The notes: a model not told the origin generated them from the sequence alone. Positions 1 to 9,082 are shown, counted from the first letter of the stretch. The stretch: 64,000 nucleotides of DNA from SAR324 cluster bacterium (GCA_015232315.1 JADFZZ010000024.1:18267-82266), one strand, 5' to 3'. Translations and numbers: made by a program.

Positions 1-86
1 CGTATAATAGCTATGTGAAATTTACTCTAACAAATAGTTTTGTTCGGAAGGAAATTTATTAACAATCGGATTGCTGAAAGGAACTT

Positions 87-437
87 ATGAAACAATGACA
101 CCATACCACCTGTAATCTTTGCGCTCAAAATTGTGGATTGGAGGTTCTTGTTGAAAACAATCGAATTGTGCGGTCCAAGGGTGATAAAACCTATCCGGGG
201 AGTCAGGGCTATGTTTGCCGGAAAGGCACCAGCATTGCCAGTTATCAGCACCATCACCAGATGCCACAGGCACCCAATGTGCTCAGAGAGTTTTCCAGCA
301 ATCCTGAAAAACTATTGGTGGTGATTGATCCCAGAAAATCCGAAACCGCCAGGGTGGCCAACATTCATCTGGCATTGCGTCCGGGAACTGATGCCTTGCT
401 GACTCGGGCGATGATTGCGACGATTACTCAGAGTTGA
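87..437 (+). pseudogene. Molybdopterin oxidoreductase remnant (Fe-S domain plus part of cofactor domain)
   Basis: An ATG at 87 with AAGGAAC upstream is followed by AAA CAA and then an in-frame TGA at 96. Beyond it the same frame reads HHTTCNLCAQNCG, then GYVCRKG. This is the C-x2-C-x3-C-x(n)-C [4Fe-4S] motif that opens formate dehydrogenase/DMSO reductase-type molybdoenzymes. The frame then jumps to LLVVIDPRKSETA and LRPGTDALL, a segment normally well over 100 residues further on, so an internal in-frame piece is missing. It stops at 437, about 100 codons in, where the family normally runs 600 residues or more. The early TGA, internal deletion and truncation mark a dead gene. A real short ferredoxin-like protein starting at TTG 138 is unlikely because it would lack two of the cluster cysteines. 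Confidence 0.8.
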
Positions 438-540
438 AACATTGATAACGCTTCAGGCCAACACGTAGAAACCGGGTTAATTATTGCTATTGCTAAGGAA
501 TCACGTAGTTTTACGAGTATCAGATGCAGGGTAAATCTGC

Positions 541-546
541 TATAAT
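541..546 (+). promoter_or_regulatory. Possible -10 box upstream of the hybrid kinase
   Basis: A perfect TATAAT lies 58 bases before the ATG at 605 in the gap 438-604, which holds no gene. No convincing TTGACA-like -35 element is seen at 16-18 bp spacing, so the call rests on the -10 hexamer and its position only. Confidence 0.25.
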
Positions 547-604
547 GCAAAGTTATTTTTTTGAACATGCCTTAGAATAATTTCAACATTGAACAGGGTG
601 CACC

Positions 605-3421
605 ATGTCCGATAACAAATTCGAGGCTGAGGTGCTTACTGAAACCTCTGGTACGGATCAAACCATCAAAGCCGTTAATAGCGAAACCATCCTGCTCAAA
701 ACAGGTGCCTTACAGAAAGCGATTTTCAATAGTGCAAACTTCTCGAGTATTGCCACCGATGAGATGGGGGTCATTCAAATCTTCAATGTCGGCGCCGAGC
801 GTATGTTGGGCTATGCCGCCGCTGAAGTGGTGAATAAGATCACACCCGCCGACATTTCTGATTCGGAAGAAGTGATAACGCGTGCTAAAGCGTTGAGCAT
901 TGAGTTTGGAACCACGATTGCGCCGGGTTTTGAGACCTTGGTGTTCAAGGCTTCGCGCACAATTGAGGATGTCTACGAATTAACCTACATTAGAAAAGAT
1001 GGCAGTCGCTTTCCGGCAGTCGTATCAATCACAGCGTTGCGCAATATCCAGGGTACGATCATCGGTTATCTGCTGATCGGCACGGATAATACGGCACGCA
1101 AGCAGGCAGAAGAGGCATTGCTCAAAGCAAGCGCCCTGCAGAACGCAATTTTCAACAGCGCAAACTTCTCGAGTATTGCCACCGATGAGATGGGGGTTAT
1201 TCAAATCTTCAATGTTGGCGCCGAGCGTATGCTGGGCTACGAAGCCACTGAAGTGGTGAACAAGATCACACCCGCAGATATTTCCGATTCCCAGGAATTG
1301 ATAAACCGTGCGAAATTGTTGAGCCTTGAATTCGGAACCACGATCGCCCTAGGCTTTGAGGCACTGGTTTTCAAAGCATCCCGCACGATTGAGGATATCT
1401 ACGAATTAACCTACATCCGGAAAGATGGCAGCCGTTTTCCGGCAGTCGTTTCGGTCACAGCGTTGCGCGATACTCAAGGCGTGATCATCGGTTATTTGTT
1501 GATCGGTACCGATAATACCGCACGCAAAGAGATCGAGGCCGAACAGAAACGGCTCAGCCAACGTCTGCGTGACCAACAGTTCTATACACGCTCCCTGTTT
1601 GAATCCAATATCGATGCCCTGATGACCACCGATCCAACCAGCATCATCACCGATGTCAATAAACAGACAGAGAAACTTACCGGTTGCTCACGGGATGAAT
1701 TGATTGGAGCCCCCTTCAGTAATTACTTCACCGATCCGGAACTAGCTGAGGCCGGCATTAAACTGGCACTGACTGAAAAAAATGTCATCAACTATGAACT
1801 TACAGCGCTGTCCAGGGACGGTGTGGAAACTGAAGTCTCCCTCAATGCTACCACTTTTTATGATCGGGACAGGAAGTTGCAGGGAGTGTTTGCCGCAGCG
1901 CGGGACATCACTGAACGAAAATTTCTGGATCAAGAGCTCCATGAAAAGAATATAGAGTTGGAAAACGCGAAATCGGTAGCGGAAAAAGCCAACCACGCAA
2001 AATCAGACTTTCTTTCGAGCATGAGTCATGAACTGCGCAGTCCGCTCAATGCCATTCTCGGATTCGCCCAGTTGATGGAGTCCAACACTCCGCCACCAAC
2101 ACTGGACCAGCAGGAAAGTTTAGCCGAGATTCTTAAATCCGGATGGCATTTACTGAAGTTGATCAACGAAATCCTCGATCTGGCGAAGATCGAGTCCGGG
2201 CATGTGCCGCTGTCGATGGAACATGTATCGCTGGGGTCCGTCGTTGGCGAATGTCGGAGCATGCTTGACCAACAGGCGCAACAGCGTGAACTCAAGATGA
2301 TCTTTCCCCCATTTGATATTCCGGTCTTTGTCTATGCGGATCGAATCCGTGTCAAGCAGGTTCTCATCAACTTGCTGTCCAATGCGATCAAATACAACAA
2401 CAAACAAGGAACCCTTGAGTTATCTGTCGTCGACGCAACGCCGGGGAGAATCCGCGTGAGCGTCAAGGACACCGGCGATGGCCTGAAACCCGAACAAGTG
2501 GAGCAACTCTTTCAGCCGTTCAATCGTCTTGGGCAGGAAACAGGCACTGAGGAAGGCACAGGGATCGGCCTCGTGGTGGCCAAACAATTGATTGAACTGA
2601 TGCAGGGCACAATCGGTGCGGAAAGTACCGTTGGCGGGGGAAGCGTGTTCTGGATTGAACTCAACTCAACTACTGCGCCAGGAGTTTCAGTGGCACAGAT
2701 CAACACCATGAAATTGCCCCAACTGCATACCATCACAGGAGAGGGGCCACACACCCTGCTCTATATTGAGGACAACCCCGCCAACCTGAAACTGGTTGAG
2801 CAAATCATGGAGCGCCATCCGGAGATAAACCTGCTGACAGCAAATCATGGAAAACTCGGGATCGAAATGGCCTACGCCAATCATCCGCGTGTCATCCTGT
2901 TAGACATCAATCTGCCTGATATCAACGGTTTTGAAGTCCTGAAAATCCTGCGTTCCAATCCAGCCACCTTGAGCATCCCCACCATTGCCCTCACCGCGAA
3001 TGCCATGCCGAATGATATCAAAAAGGGCATCGAAGCGGGATTTTTCCGCTACATTACAAAACCCATCCAGATCAATGAGCTGATGAACGCGGTGAATCTG
3101 GCACTGGGACATAAGCAAAATGGCATACAGTCAAACGTGCAGTCCGAAGAACTGAACCCTCGTCTTTCTTCCAAAATTACAAAATTTCTCATGGAAAACG
3201 GAATGTTCCATGATGTCGTGGTCAAACTACCCAAGGCTTTGATACTGCGAATGCAGGATGCCGTTAGTGTCGCGGATTTAGACCGTCTGCTTGAACTGAT
3301 GGACGAACTCGAAGGAAATACCGAACTGTCACAGCATCTGAAAATGCTGGCTCGAAATTATGACTATGATACGTTGCAACACATCTTTACAAAATTGGAG
3401 GAAAACCATGACTGTCATTAA
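605..3421 (+). CDS. Three-PAS hybrid histidine kinase with C-terminal receiver
   Basis: Soluble sensor kinase of 938 residues with no membrane segment seen. The order is PAS (about 30-165), a near-identical second PAS (about 172-307), a third divergent PAS (about 320-445) ending in DITERK, a short coiled coil, HisKA with SHELRSPLN (phospho-His about 475), an ATPase domain with NLLSNAIKYN, DTGDGL and GTGIGL, and a receiver with LLDINLPD (Asp about 767). About 130 further residues contain no obvious Hpt histidine. It presumably senses a small ligand or redox state in the cytoplasm and relays phosphate internally. Its end overlaps the next kinase gene by 14 bases, so the two are probably co-translated and may act in one pathway. 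The upstream gene is dead and unrelated. Confidence 0.93.
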   Translation: MSDNKFEAEVLTETSGTDQTIKAVNSETILLKTGALQKAIFNSANFSSIATDEMGVIQIFNVGAERMLGYAAAEVVNKITPADISDSEEVITRAKALSIEFGTTIAPGFETLVFKASRTIEDVYELTYIRKDGSRFPAVVSITALRNIQGTIIGYLLIGTDNTARKQAEEALLKASALQNAIFNSANFSSIATDEMGVIQIFNVGAERMLGYEATEVVNKITPADISDSQELINRAKLLSLEFGTTIALGFEALVFKASRTIEDIYELTYIRKDGSRFPAVVSVTALRDTQGVIIGYLLIGTDNTARKEIEAEQKRLSQRLRDQQFYTRSLFESNIDALMTTDPTSIITDVNKQTEKLTGCSRDELIGAPFSNYFTDPELAEAGIKLALTEKNVINYELTALSRDGVETEVSLNATTFYDRDRKLQGVFAAARDITERKFLDQELHEKNIELENAKSVAEKANHAKSDFLSSMSHELRSPLNAILGFAQLMESNTPPPTLDQQESLAEILKSGWHLLKLINEILDLAKIESGHVPLSMEHVSLGSVVGECRSMLDQQAQQRELKMIFPPFDIPVFVYADRIRVKQVLINLLSNAIKYNNKQGTLELSVVDATPGRIRVSVKDTGDGLKPEQVEQLFQPFNRLGQETGTEEGTGIGLVVAKQLIELMQGTIGAESTVGGGSVFWIELNSTTAPGVSVAQINTMKLPQLHTITGEGPHTLLYIEDNPANLKLVEQIMERHPEINLLTANHGKLGIEMAYANHPRVILLDINLPDINGFEVLKILRSNPATLSIPTIALTANAMPNDIKKGIEAGFFRYITKPIQINELMNAVNLALGHKQNGIQSNVQSEELNPRLSSKITKFLMENGMFHDVVVKLPKALILRMQDAVSVADLDRLLELMDELEGNTELSQHLKMLARNYDYDTLQHIFTKLEENHDCH
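692..1535 (+). repeat. In-gene tandem duplication of a PAS-encoding unit (426-bp period)
   Basis: The segment 692-1117 is repeated at 1118 to about 1535 with a 426-bp (142-codon) offset. Long stretches are nearly base-identical, for example around 735-790 versus 1161-1216. The high DNA identity indicates a recent duplication or ongoing gene conversion inside the kinase gene. Confidence 0.9.
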
Positions 3422-4529
3422 CACCTCAGGGCATAGTCCGCTCAATATTCTGATTGTAGACGATACTCCCGCTAACCTTAAAGTCTTGAGCGATATGCTT
3501 AAAGATTTCAACTTTAAGGTGCGACCGGTTCCAAGTGGAAAACTGGCCTTGCATGCGGCAGAAAAAGAACCTCCAGATCTGATTATCCTGGATATCATGA
3601 TGCCGGAGATGGATGGGTATGAAGTCTGCCGCCGACTTAAGGAAAATGAAAAATTGAAAGAAATACCGGTCATTTTTATCAGCGCGTTGAATGAAACAAA
3701 GGATATTGTCAAGGGTTTCATCGCCGGAGGAACAGATTATATCACCAAACCCTTTCAAATTGAGGAAGTCAAAGCCCGGGTTGATATGCATCTCAAAGTA
3801 CATTTCCTCCAGCTTGAACTTCAAAAAAACGCGATAAAACTTCAGGAACTGAATGCCATGAAAGACAGATTTTTTTCGATCATCGCCCATGACTTGAAAA
3901 ACCCCTTGTCGGGTATCGCGGGGGTCTCGGCAATGATGATGAAACAGTCGCAGACCATGAAGGAAGAAAAGAAAAACCAATTGATTCAAATGATCCACGA
4001 AAGTGCCCAAAATTCCTTTAATTTGCTGGAAAATTTATTGCTCTGGGCACGCAGTCAAAAAGATGAACTGAAATTTAATCCCGTTACGCTGGATCTCAGT
4101 AAAATGATCCATGACTGTACTGCTTTTTTAGAAAATATGGCGCAACACAAACACATCGAACTCCTGCATGAGCTTAAGGAATCCTGCAACGCCGTTGCCG
4201 ATTATGACATGATATTAACGGTCATCAGAAATCTGATCTCGAATGCGATTAAATTCACCGAACCCAATGGCACAATAACCATTTCTTGTGAAGAATCCGC
4301 GGATTCAATGATCCTGTCCGTAAAAGACAGCGGCATAGGAATGCAGCCCGAAGACCTTGAAAAACTGTTCAATTTGGACACTGTTTCAAAAATTGGGACC
4401 TCCAAGGAAAAAGGAAGCGGATTGGGGTTGGTTTTATGTAAGGAATTTGTGGAAAAAAATGGTGGAAAAATTTGGGTGAACAGTGAATTTCAAAAAGGAA
4501 GTGAATTTTTCTTTAGCCTCCCCAAATGA
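3408..4529 (+). CDS. Receiver-histidine kinase protein (REC-HisKA-HATPase)
   Basis: Protein of 373 residues with an N-terminal receiver (LDIMMPEMDG, Asp about 62, conserved KPF) joined to a HisKA domain (FFSIIAHDLKNPL, His about 161) and an ATPase domain (NLISNAIKFT, DSGIGM, GSGLGL). This inverted order is typical of kinases that act downstream of another kinase, receiving phosphate on the receiver. The ATG at 3408 is preferred over the longer frame from 3360 because GGAGGAAAACC sits just before it. The start lies inside the end of the preceding hybrid kinase gene, indicating translational coupling. Confidence 0.92.
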   Translation: MTVINTSGHSPLNILIVDDTPANLKVLSDMLKDFNFKVRPVPSGKLALHAAEKEPPDLIILDIMMPEMDGYEVCRRLKENEKLKEIPVIFISALNETKDIVKGFIAGGTDYITKPFQIEEVKARVDMHLKVHFLQLELQKNAIKLQELNAMKDRFFSIIAHDLKNPLSGIAGVSAMMMKQSQTMKEEKKNQLIQMIHESAQNSFNLLENLLLWARSQKDELKFNPVTLDLSKMIHDCTAFLENMAQHKHIELLHELKESCNAVADYDMILTVIRNLISNAIKFTEPNGTITISCEESADSMILSVKDSGIGMQPEDLEKLFNLDTVSKIGTSKEKGSGLGLVLCKEFVEKNGGKIWVNSEFQKGSEFFFSLPK

Positions 4530-4553
4530 AACAATACAAAATGGAGAAACAGC

Positions 4554-5339
4554 ATGAATTACTCTGAACTTTTACAGTCCATGAAACAGGAAGAAAATGG
4601 CTGGACCGCCTTGATGACGGAAGACTGGTTGCAGGGACGAAGTGCCTTTGGCGGGATTCAGGCCGCAATCGCTGTGAAGGCGATGCGTCCTCTGGTTTCA
4701 GAGGAAATGCCCTTACGGTCACTACAGACCACTTTCATTGCGCCAGTTCCTCCAGGTACTTTCCGGGTAACCGCACAGGTCCTGCGCTCCAGCAAAAACA
4801 CTACGCATGTCGAGGCACGGTTGTTGGAGGGTGACAAAATTCTGGCACTATTGATCGGAGTGTTTGGTGGCTCCAGACCTTCCAAAATCATACGCGTCCC
4901 CCAGCAGCCAGAAGTTGTTTGTGACAAACCTGTTGAACTGCGTTTTATTCCCGGCGTGGTGCCTAATTTCACTCAGCATTTTTCCGCGTTCTGGATCCGG
5001 GGTGGATTACCGTTTTCAGGCAATCCACTTCCTGAGGTTGTTGTAGAGGTCAGTATGAAGGACTCCGGATTTGCGACTGAATCACACATTCTGGCAATCG
5101 CTGATTTTATTCCACCGGTAGCGCTTTCCATGATGAACACACCTTCCGCAGGCAGTTCGTTGACGTGGATGCTCGAATTTCTGGGAGATTCACTCCAAAG
5201 CAGACCTCTTGAACATTGGCGTATTGACGCTGAAATGGTTGCCGGACAAGAGGGCTACACCAGTCAATCCGTCATGATCTGGGGACCGGGCGGTGAACCT
5301 GTGGCCTTAAGTCGGCAGAGTATGGTCGTTTTTGGCTAA
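4554..5339 (+). CDS. Acyl-CoA thioesterase-like protein (double hotdog)
   Basis: A 261-residue protein resembling the TesB-like thioesterase family. The N-terminal hotdog contains GRSAFGGIQAAIAVKAM and LRSLQTTFIAPVPPG, and the C-terminal half has SSLTWMLEFL and the closing ALSRQSMVVF pattern. Such enzymes hydrolyse acyl-CoA thioesters, but the substrate here cannot be told. It begins 24 bases after the kinase gene and is followed by a MarR regulator in the same direction, a common pairing when the regulator senses a lipid or aromatic compound. Start ATG 4554 follows GGAGAAACAGC. Confidence 0.8.
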   Translation: MNYSELLQSMKQEENGWTALMTEDWLQGRSAFGGIQAAIAVKAMRPLVSEEMPLRSLQTTFIAPVPPGTFRVTAQVLRSSKNTTHVEARLLEGDKILALLIGVFGGSRPSKIIRVPQQPEVVCDKPVELRFIPGVVPNFTQHFSAFWIRGGLPFSGNPLPEVVVEVSMKDSGFATESHILAIADFIPPVALSMMNTPSAGSSLTWMLEFLGDSLQSRPLEHWRIDAEMVAGQEGYTSQSVMIWGPGGEPVALSRQSMVVFG

Positions 5340-5399
5340 GCCCGTTTTTCAGTTCTCAAACGTAGCCTGAGCATTCAGGTGACTTTCAGATCAATCAAC

Positions 5400-5846
5400 A
5401 TGACGTCCATCAACCCTAACGATTGTTTATACTATTTGATTTCCAGAGCGACGCTGGTCACTACTTCCGCCTTGAAAAAAGATTTTGAAATTGCGGGAAT
5501 TCCTGAAATGAAACCCGCCTATCTGGGAGTATTGCTGTCACTCTGGAAAGAGGATGGCTTGCAGTCTGCCGAACTTGGGAGAAAAGCCGGTTTGGAACCA
5601 TCAACGATGACCGGACTGTTGGATCGCATGGAACGGGACGCGTTGATTCTCAGGCAAGCAGATCCGAACGACCGTCGTGCGCAGCGCATCTATCTGACAC
5701 AAAATGGGCGAAACCTACAGGAATCTGTCATGGCTATAGTGAATCAAACGCTAAACAGGATGAATGCGGGTATTTCTGTGGAAGAGATCAATGTGGTAAA
5801 AAAGACGCTGAAAACTTTGTTATCCAATAGCCTGGGAGGCCAATAA
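5400..5846 (+). CDS. MarR-family transcriptional regulator
   Basis: A winged-helix protein of about 148 residues. It has a recognition region with LQSAELGRKAGLEPSTMTGLL, a wing with DRMERDALILRQ and DPNDRRAQRIYLT, and C-terminal dimerisation helices. This matches MarR/SlyA repressors, dimers that release DNA on binding small ligands. ATG 5400 is chosen. A GTG at 5379 in the same frame would add seven residues, and neither start has a strong ribosome site. It probably controls itself and perhaps the thioesterase directly upstream. Confidence 0.88.
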   Translation: MTSINPNDCLYYLISRATLVTTSALKKDFEIAGIPEMKPAYLGVLLSLWKEDGLQSAELGRKAGLEPSTMTGLLDRMERDALILRQADPNDRRAQRIYLTQNGRNLQESVMAIVNQTLNRMNAGISVEEINVVKKTLKTLLSNSLGGQ

Positions 5847-5881
5847 TCACACAGACAAGAATTTTCCGGATTCCTGTTTCT

Positions 5882-6484
5882 CTATCGCTGACGGGACATC
5901 TCCTCAAAAATCACCTTATCATAGAGTTGATCCACTGAACCTTGAAATTCAGTGGAGGCCAACACAAAATTTTCTCCGGCTTCATAGGTGGTTAACATCC
6001 AGCTATTGAGTTGCTCCGGAATTTTATGAAAGATCTCCACTCGTTTGATATGAGAATTGATCAAAACATAATCTTTCAGGGATGTCAGCCGTTTGTAAAG
6101 GTTGAATTTCTCTCCACGGTCATAAGCTTCAGTTGAATGTGACAACACTTCAGCAATCAACACAGGATGATGGATGAAATCTCTGTTATGCTGTTGGTCG
6201 TCCGATGAGCATGTGATGGAAACATCCGGATAAACAAAATGTACTTCCCGACGGGATTCAATACGGACCTTCATATCAGGTCCATGCACCTCACAGGATC
6301 TTCCTTTCAAAAACGTATGGAGTTCCCCGATCAAGTTGGTCGATATCGTGGAATGATTACGCTTTGCGCCTGCCATTGAATACAATTGGCCCTCATGAAA
6401 TTCATGTTTGAGATGTGAACGGGTCTCAAATGCCAAATATTCTGTTTCAGTATAAATTTTAGAAAGTTTTCTCGCGGAGTACAT
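5882..6484 (-). CDS. Uma2-family (DUF820) putative endonuclease
   Basis: A 200-residue protein with the Uma2/DUF820 PD-(D/E)XK-like fold: an N-terminal YTETEYLAFE segment, EFHEGQLYSMAGAKRNHS, VYPDVSITC as the acidic beta strand, and PVLIAEVLSHSTEAYDRGEKF with the catalytic-type E...K region. Family members are abundant in cyanobacteria and mobile in other phyla. Their biological role is not settled. It stands alone, convergent with the MarR gene, next to an inverted-repeat spacer, which suits recent acquisition. Confidence 0.85.
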   Translation of the reverse strand: MYSARKLSKIYTETEYLAFETRSHLKHEFHEGQLYSMAGAKRNHSTISTNLIGELHTFLKGRSCEVHGPDMKVRIESRREVHFVYPDVSITCSSDDQQHNRDFIHHPVLIAEVLSHSTEAYDRGEKFNLYKRLTSLKDYVLINSHIKRVEIFHKIPEQLNSWMLTTYEAGENFVLASTEFQGSVDQLYDKVIFEEMSRQR

Positions 6485-6503
6485 AGGCTTAGAACATGTA
6501 AAG

Positions 6504-6641
6504 GTAAGCGTTCAGCCGTCAGTTATCAGTTTTCAGGAATTCTCAAGGCCTGGAAGCCAAACGATATTTTCTGCTATTGAGTTATAATGCTTCTGAAGCG
6601 CATAAACACTGAAAGCTGAATACTGAAAGCTGAACGCTTAC
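6504..6641. repeat. Intergenic inverted repeat around a low-complexity spacer
   Basis: The 12-base arm GTAAGCGTTCAG at 6504-6515 is perfectly inverted at 6630-6641, and both arms continue into a CATGTA motif on their outer side. Between them are short repeats of the type CTGAAAGCTGAA. The 208-base gap between the Uma2 and rhodanese genes otherwise holds no gene. Confidence 0.7.
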
Positions 6642-6692
6642 ATGTAAAGTTAGGAACGGTCATTTTTTGAATTACGGGACAGCATTGAACTG

Positions 6693-7097
6693 TTAACGGG
6701 AAACAGGCAACCCCTGTGACTGCCATTCGGCAAAACCATGATTCATGTGCAGGACATGCTGAAAACCCAGTTGCTTCATTTTGTTCAACGCCTGACTGCT
6801 GCGTCCGCCAACCTGACAATAGACCAGATATGCTTTCGAGCGGTCCAGTTCCTGAATGTTTTTCATAAAATCTGTTGAAAAATAATTGATCAGTTTCGCC
6901 TCAGCCAGATGTCCACGGGAGAATTCCGCAGGCGTTCGGAAATCCAGAATTTCAAGGGGCTGGTCTTTTTCGTTTTGCTGAAGTGCCTGAAACGCTTCAT
7001 TGGCGGATACATTCCGGAATTGTGACTTGAGCGGTTGCGCCCATAAAGTTCCTGTCATGAACAGCACGAGCCATAAACAGAGTAGCGATTGTTTCAT
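6693..7097 (-). CDS. Exported rhodanese-domain protein
   Basis: A 134-residue protein starting with a signal peptide (MKQSLLCLWLVLFMTGTLWA, cleavage likely after WAQ). A single rhodanese domain follows: LEILDFRTPAEFSRGH, then the active-site loop CQVGGRS with Cys about 94, then HGFAEWQSQGLP. Rhodanese domains carry sulfur as a cysteine persulfide, and the export signal places this one in the periplasm. Its start overlaps the stop of queF by four bases (ATGA), so it is the second gene of that operon. A functional link with queuosine synthesis is not obvious. Confidence 0.88.
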   Translation of the reverse strand: MKQSLLCLWLVLFMTGTLWAQPLKSQFRNVSANEAFQALQQNEKDQPLEILDFRTPAEFSRGHLAEAKLINYFSTDFMKNIQELDRSKAYLVYCQVGGRSSQALNKMKQLGFQHVLHMNHGFAEWQSQGLPVSR

Positions 7098-7564
7098 AAG
7101 TTCTCCTTTGAGGTGTGAAAGGGAGGCGTTTTTTCCCGGAGGGATTCCTGATCTTCTGAACGGATGATACAGGTGGTATCAATCCCGCCTCGAGTGTTAT
7201 AAACAGTGCGGACAATGAGCACTTCAGGTTGTAGCAGTTTGTTGAGATCCTGAAATATACGGGATGTTACTGCTTCCTGAAAAATCCCCACATTTCTGAA
7301 GGAAAGATAATAATATTTAAGCGCTTTCAACTCCACCAGCCAGTCCTTCGGAACATAGTCCACCACAATCAGTCCATAATCCGGCAAACCTGAAAAGGGA
7401 CACACCGCGGAAAATTCAGGCATGCTGTAACGGATCCACTGACGTGGTCCCTGATAGTTAAAACGTTCCAGGAAGTCTGGATTGATGGAATCTTCCGATT
7501 CAAATTTGAATATTTTGCCTTCAGCATATTCCGTGCTGGTGACATCAGCGGAAACTGTTTTCAT
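7094..7564 (-). CDS. queF: NADPH-dependent 7-cyano-7-deazaguanine reductase
   Basis: A 156-residue, short (type I) QueF that reduces preQ0 to preQ1 in the synthesis of the tRNA wobble base queuosine. The diagnostic SAVCPFSGLPD carries the nucleophile Cys55 and the proton donor Asp62. ELKALKYYYLSFRN and the YNTRGGID segment are also typical. Start ATG at 7564 gives the usual family length. Downstream and overlapping is the exported rhodanese gene. No other queuosine genes are in the window. Confidence 0.95.
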   Translation of the reverse strand: MKTVSADVTSTEYAEGKIFKFESEDSINPDFLERFNYQGPRQWIRYSMPEFSAVCPFSGLPDYGLIVVDYVPKDWLVELKALKYYYLSFRNVGIFQEAVTSRIFQDLNKLLQPEVLIVRTVYNTRGGIDTTCIIRSEDQESLREKTPPFHTSKENL

Positions 7565-7619
7565 AAACTGTTTTCAATAAGAAAAGAGTGGTAAAATCAT
7601 GAAGTACGAAATGTATGTA

Positions 7620-8402
7620 TTATTGCGACAGGAGGTGAAGCACACGGAGAACATAATCATCAAACCGTTCAAAAAAGATTCTCAAGGTCTGGATAAAAAA
7701 TGGCATGGTGACAGACATGAATCCAAACCCCAACAGCAACGTCAACGGAAACCCGATCACAAATAACTGAAACTGGGGCACAGACCGGTTGAGGAGTCCA
7801 AGGATGATGTTTGCGAGAAACAGCGAAACAATCAGTGGTGCCCCAATCTGAAAACCAATGGTAAAAATACTGGAGGATAATTTTAAAAATTCTTCGACCA
7901 GATTTTCACTCAAGCCAGCCTTGCCCGGAGGAATGATCTGATAACTTTGCACAATAGCCTGGATCACAACATGGTGCGCGTCAATCATCAGGAACACCAG
8001 AGAGGCAATGACCTTGTCAAACACCGCGATCAGTGACGATTGTTGTTGAGTGGTTGGATCAAACATGTTGGCAACGCTCAGCCCCATCTGCATTCCGATC
8101 AATTCTCCGGCAAAACTAATGGCGGCAAACATGATTTGTCCGACCATGCCCAATGTCAAACCTATCAGCAATTCGCTGGTTACCAGAATGAGAAAATGAT
8201 GAATGGCGTGAACGTCAACAGGAATGGCTGGTAGGAACGGATGGATCAAAAAGGTCATTGCCAGGGAAAAGGCAATTTTTATCCTGCCTGGAATCGCAAC
8301 GTCTCCCAAAATGGGGGCTGTCATTACAATTCCGGTTATCCTGAGCAGAACCACAATAAACGCCATCAATTCTGACGCATTGTAACTGAGTAGATTGGGC
8401 AC
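7620..8402 (-). CDS. fliR: Flagellar type III export protein FliR
   Basis: A 260-residue integral membrane protein with about six hydrophobic helices and family landmarks such as RITGIVMTAPILGD near the N terminus, GELIGMQMGLSVANMFDP in the middle and RSVPQFQLFVIGFP before the last membrane segments. FliR forms the core of the flagellar export gate with FliP and FliQ. It is isolated here: no fliP, fliQ, flhA or flhB is adjacent. That is unusual for a gene normally in a long flagellar operon, unless the operon is split in this organism. Confidence 0.93.
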   Translation of the reverse strand: MPNLLSYNASELMAFIVVLLRITGIVMTAPILGDVAIPGRIKIAFSLAMTFLIHPFLPAIPVDVHAIHHFLILVTSELLIGLTLGMVGQIMFAAISFAGELIGMQMGLSVANMFDPTTQQQSSLIAVFDKVIASLVFLMIDAHHVVIQAIVQSYQIIPPGKAGLSENLVEEFLKLSSSIFTIGFQIGAPLIVSLFLANIILGLLNRSVPQFQLFVIGFPLTLLLGFGFMSVTMPFFIQTLRIFFERFDDYVLRVLHLLSQ

Positions 8403-8464
8403 TTCTGCCTCCCTGTCCGGGGTAACTCAAAAAATACTTTTATCCGCTCAGGAAAACGCAGGAA

Positions 8465-8857
8465 TCAATCTTCGCCGAAATTCCGGCTGTCTTCAAAAGT
8501 GTTGGCATTGCGTGCTGTGCCGCGTTCCATAGTTTCCTGACAGAAAACACAATAGCGTGTGAAGGGAAGAGCCATCAGGCGTTTTTTGCCAATTTCCTCA
8601 CCGCATTCATCGCAAAATCCATAATCTCCAATTGCCATCCTTCTCAGAGCATCCTCAATCTTCAGGAGTTTGTTCCGTTCACGATCCTGCAACAGCAGTT
8701 TAAATTCGCGTTCCTGTTCTTCAACACTTTCATCGATTGGATCACCCACATCGTGATCACTGTTTATATCCTGGTTGTGTTGTTCTTCAATATCCGCCAT
8801 CAACTGCGCTTTTTCCTGCATTAGAACTTGTTTAATTTCTTCCATGGTTACCTTCAA
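8465..8857 (-). CDS. DksA/TraR-family zinc-finger regulator
   Basis: A 130-residue protein with an N-terminal coiled-coil region carrying acidic residues and a C-terminal C4 zinc finger: CDEC, then YCVFC about 18 residues later, separated by GEEIGKKRLMALPFTR. Family members insert the coiled coil in the RNA polymerase secondary channel and modulate transcription, often with ppGpp. An internal ATG four codons in is an alternative start. It lies 62 bases upstream of fliR on the same strand. Confidence 0.9.
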   Translation of the reverse strand: MKVTMEEIKQVLMQEKAQLMADIEEQHNQDINSDHDVGDPIDESVEEQEREFKLLLQDRERNKLLKIEDALRRMAIGDYGFCDECGEEIGKKRLMALPFTRYCVFCQETMERGTARNANTFEDSRNFGED

Positions 8858-9082
8858 TAATTAGTCGGTCCGTAAACCAGAGACGGGGACTCACCCTCAT
8901 CTGTAAGGAAAGCAATGATCTGGATGATGCCCTGTCAGGCATCAAATCAAGGTGTGAGGTTCTAAAAAGATCAGGTGTATATGTCAAGGAAATTGACAAT
9001 TTTCTCTGTTTCCATGCAATTATATAGCATATAAAAAGCACCTAAGCAAAGTGATGGTTTGGCCATGCAGAATCCTTACCTC

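Noticed and set aside
87..437. TGA at 96-98 as a selenocysteine codon in a formate dehydrogenase-like enzyme
   Set aside because: Sec in these enzymes lies about 140 residues in, in the active site, not at codon 4. The gene is also internally deleted and truncated, and no SECIS-like hairpin stands out.
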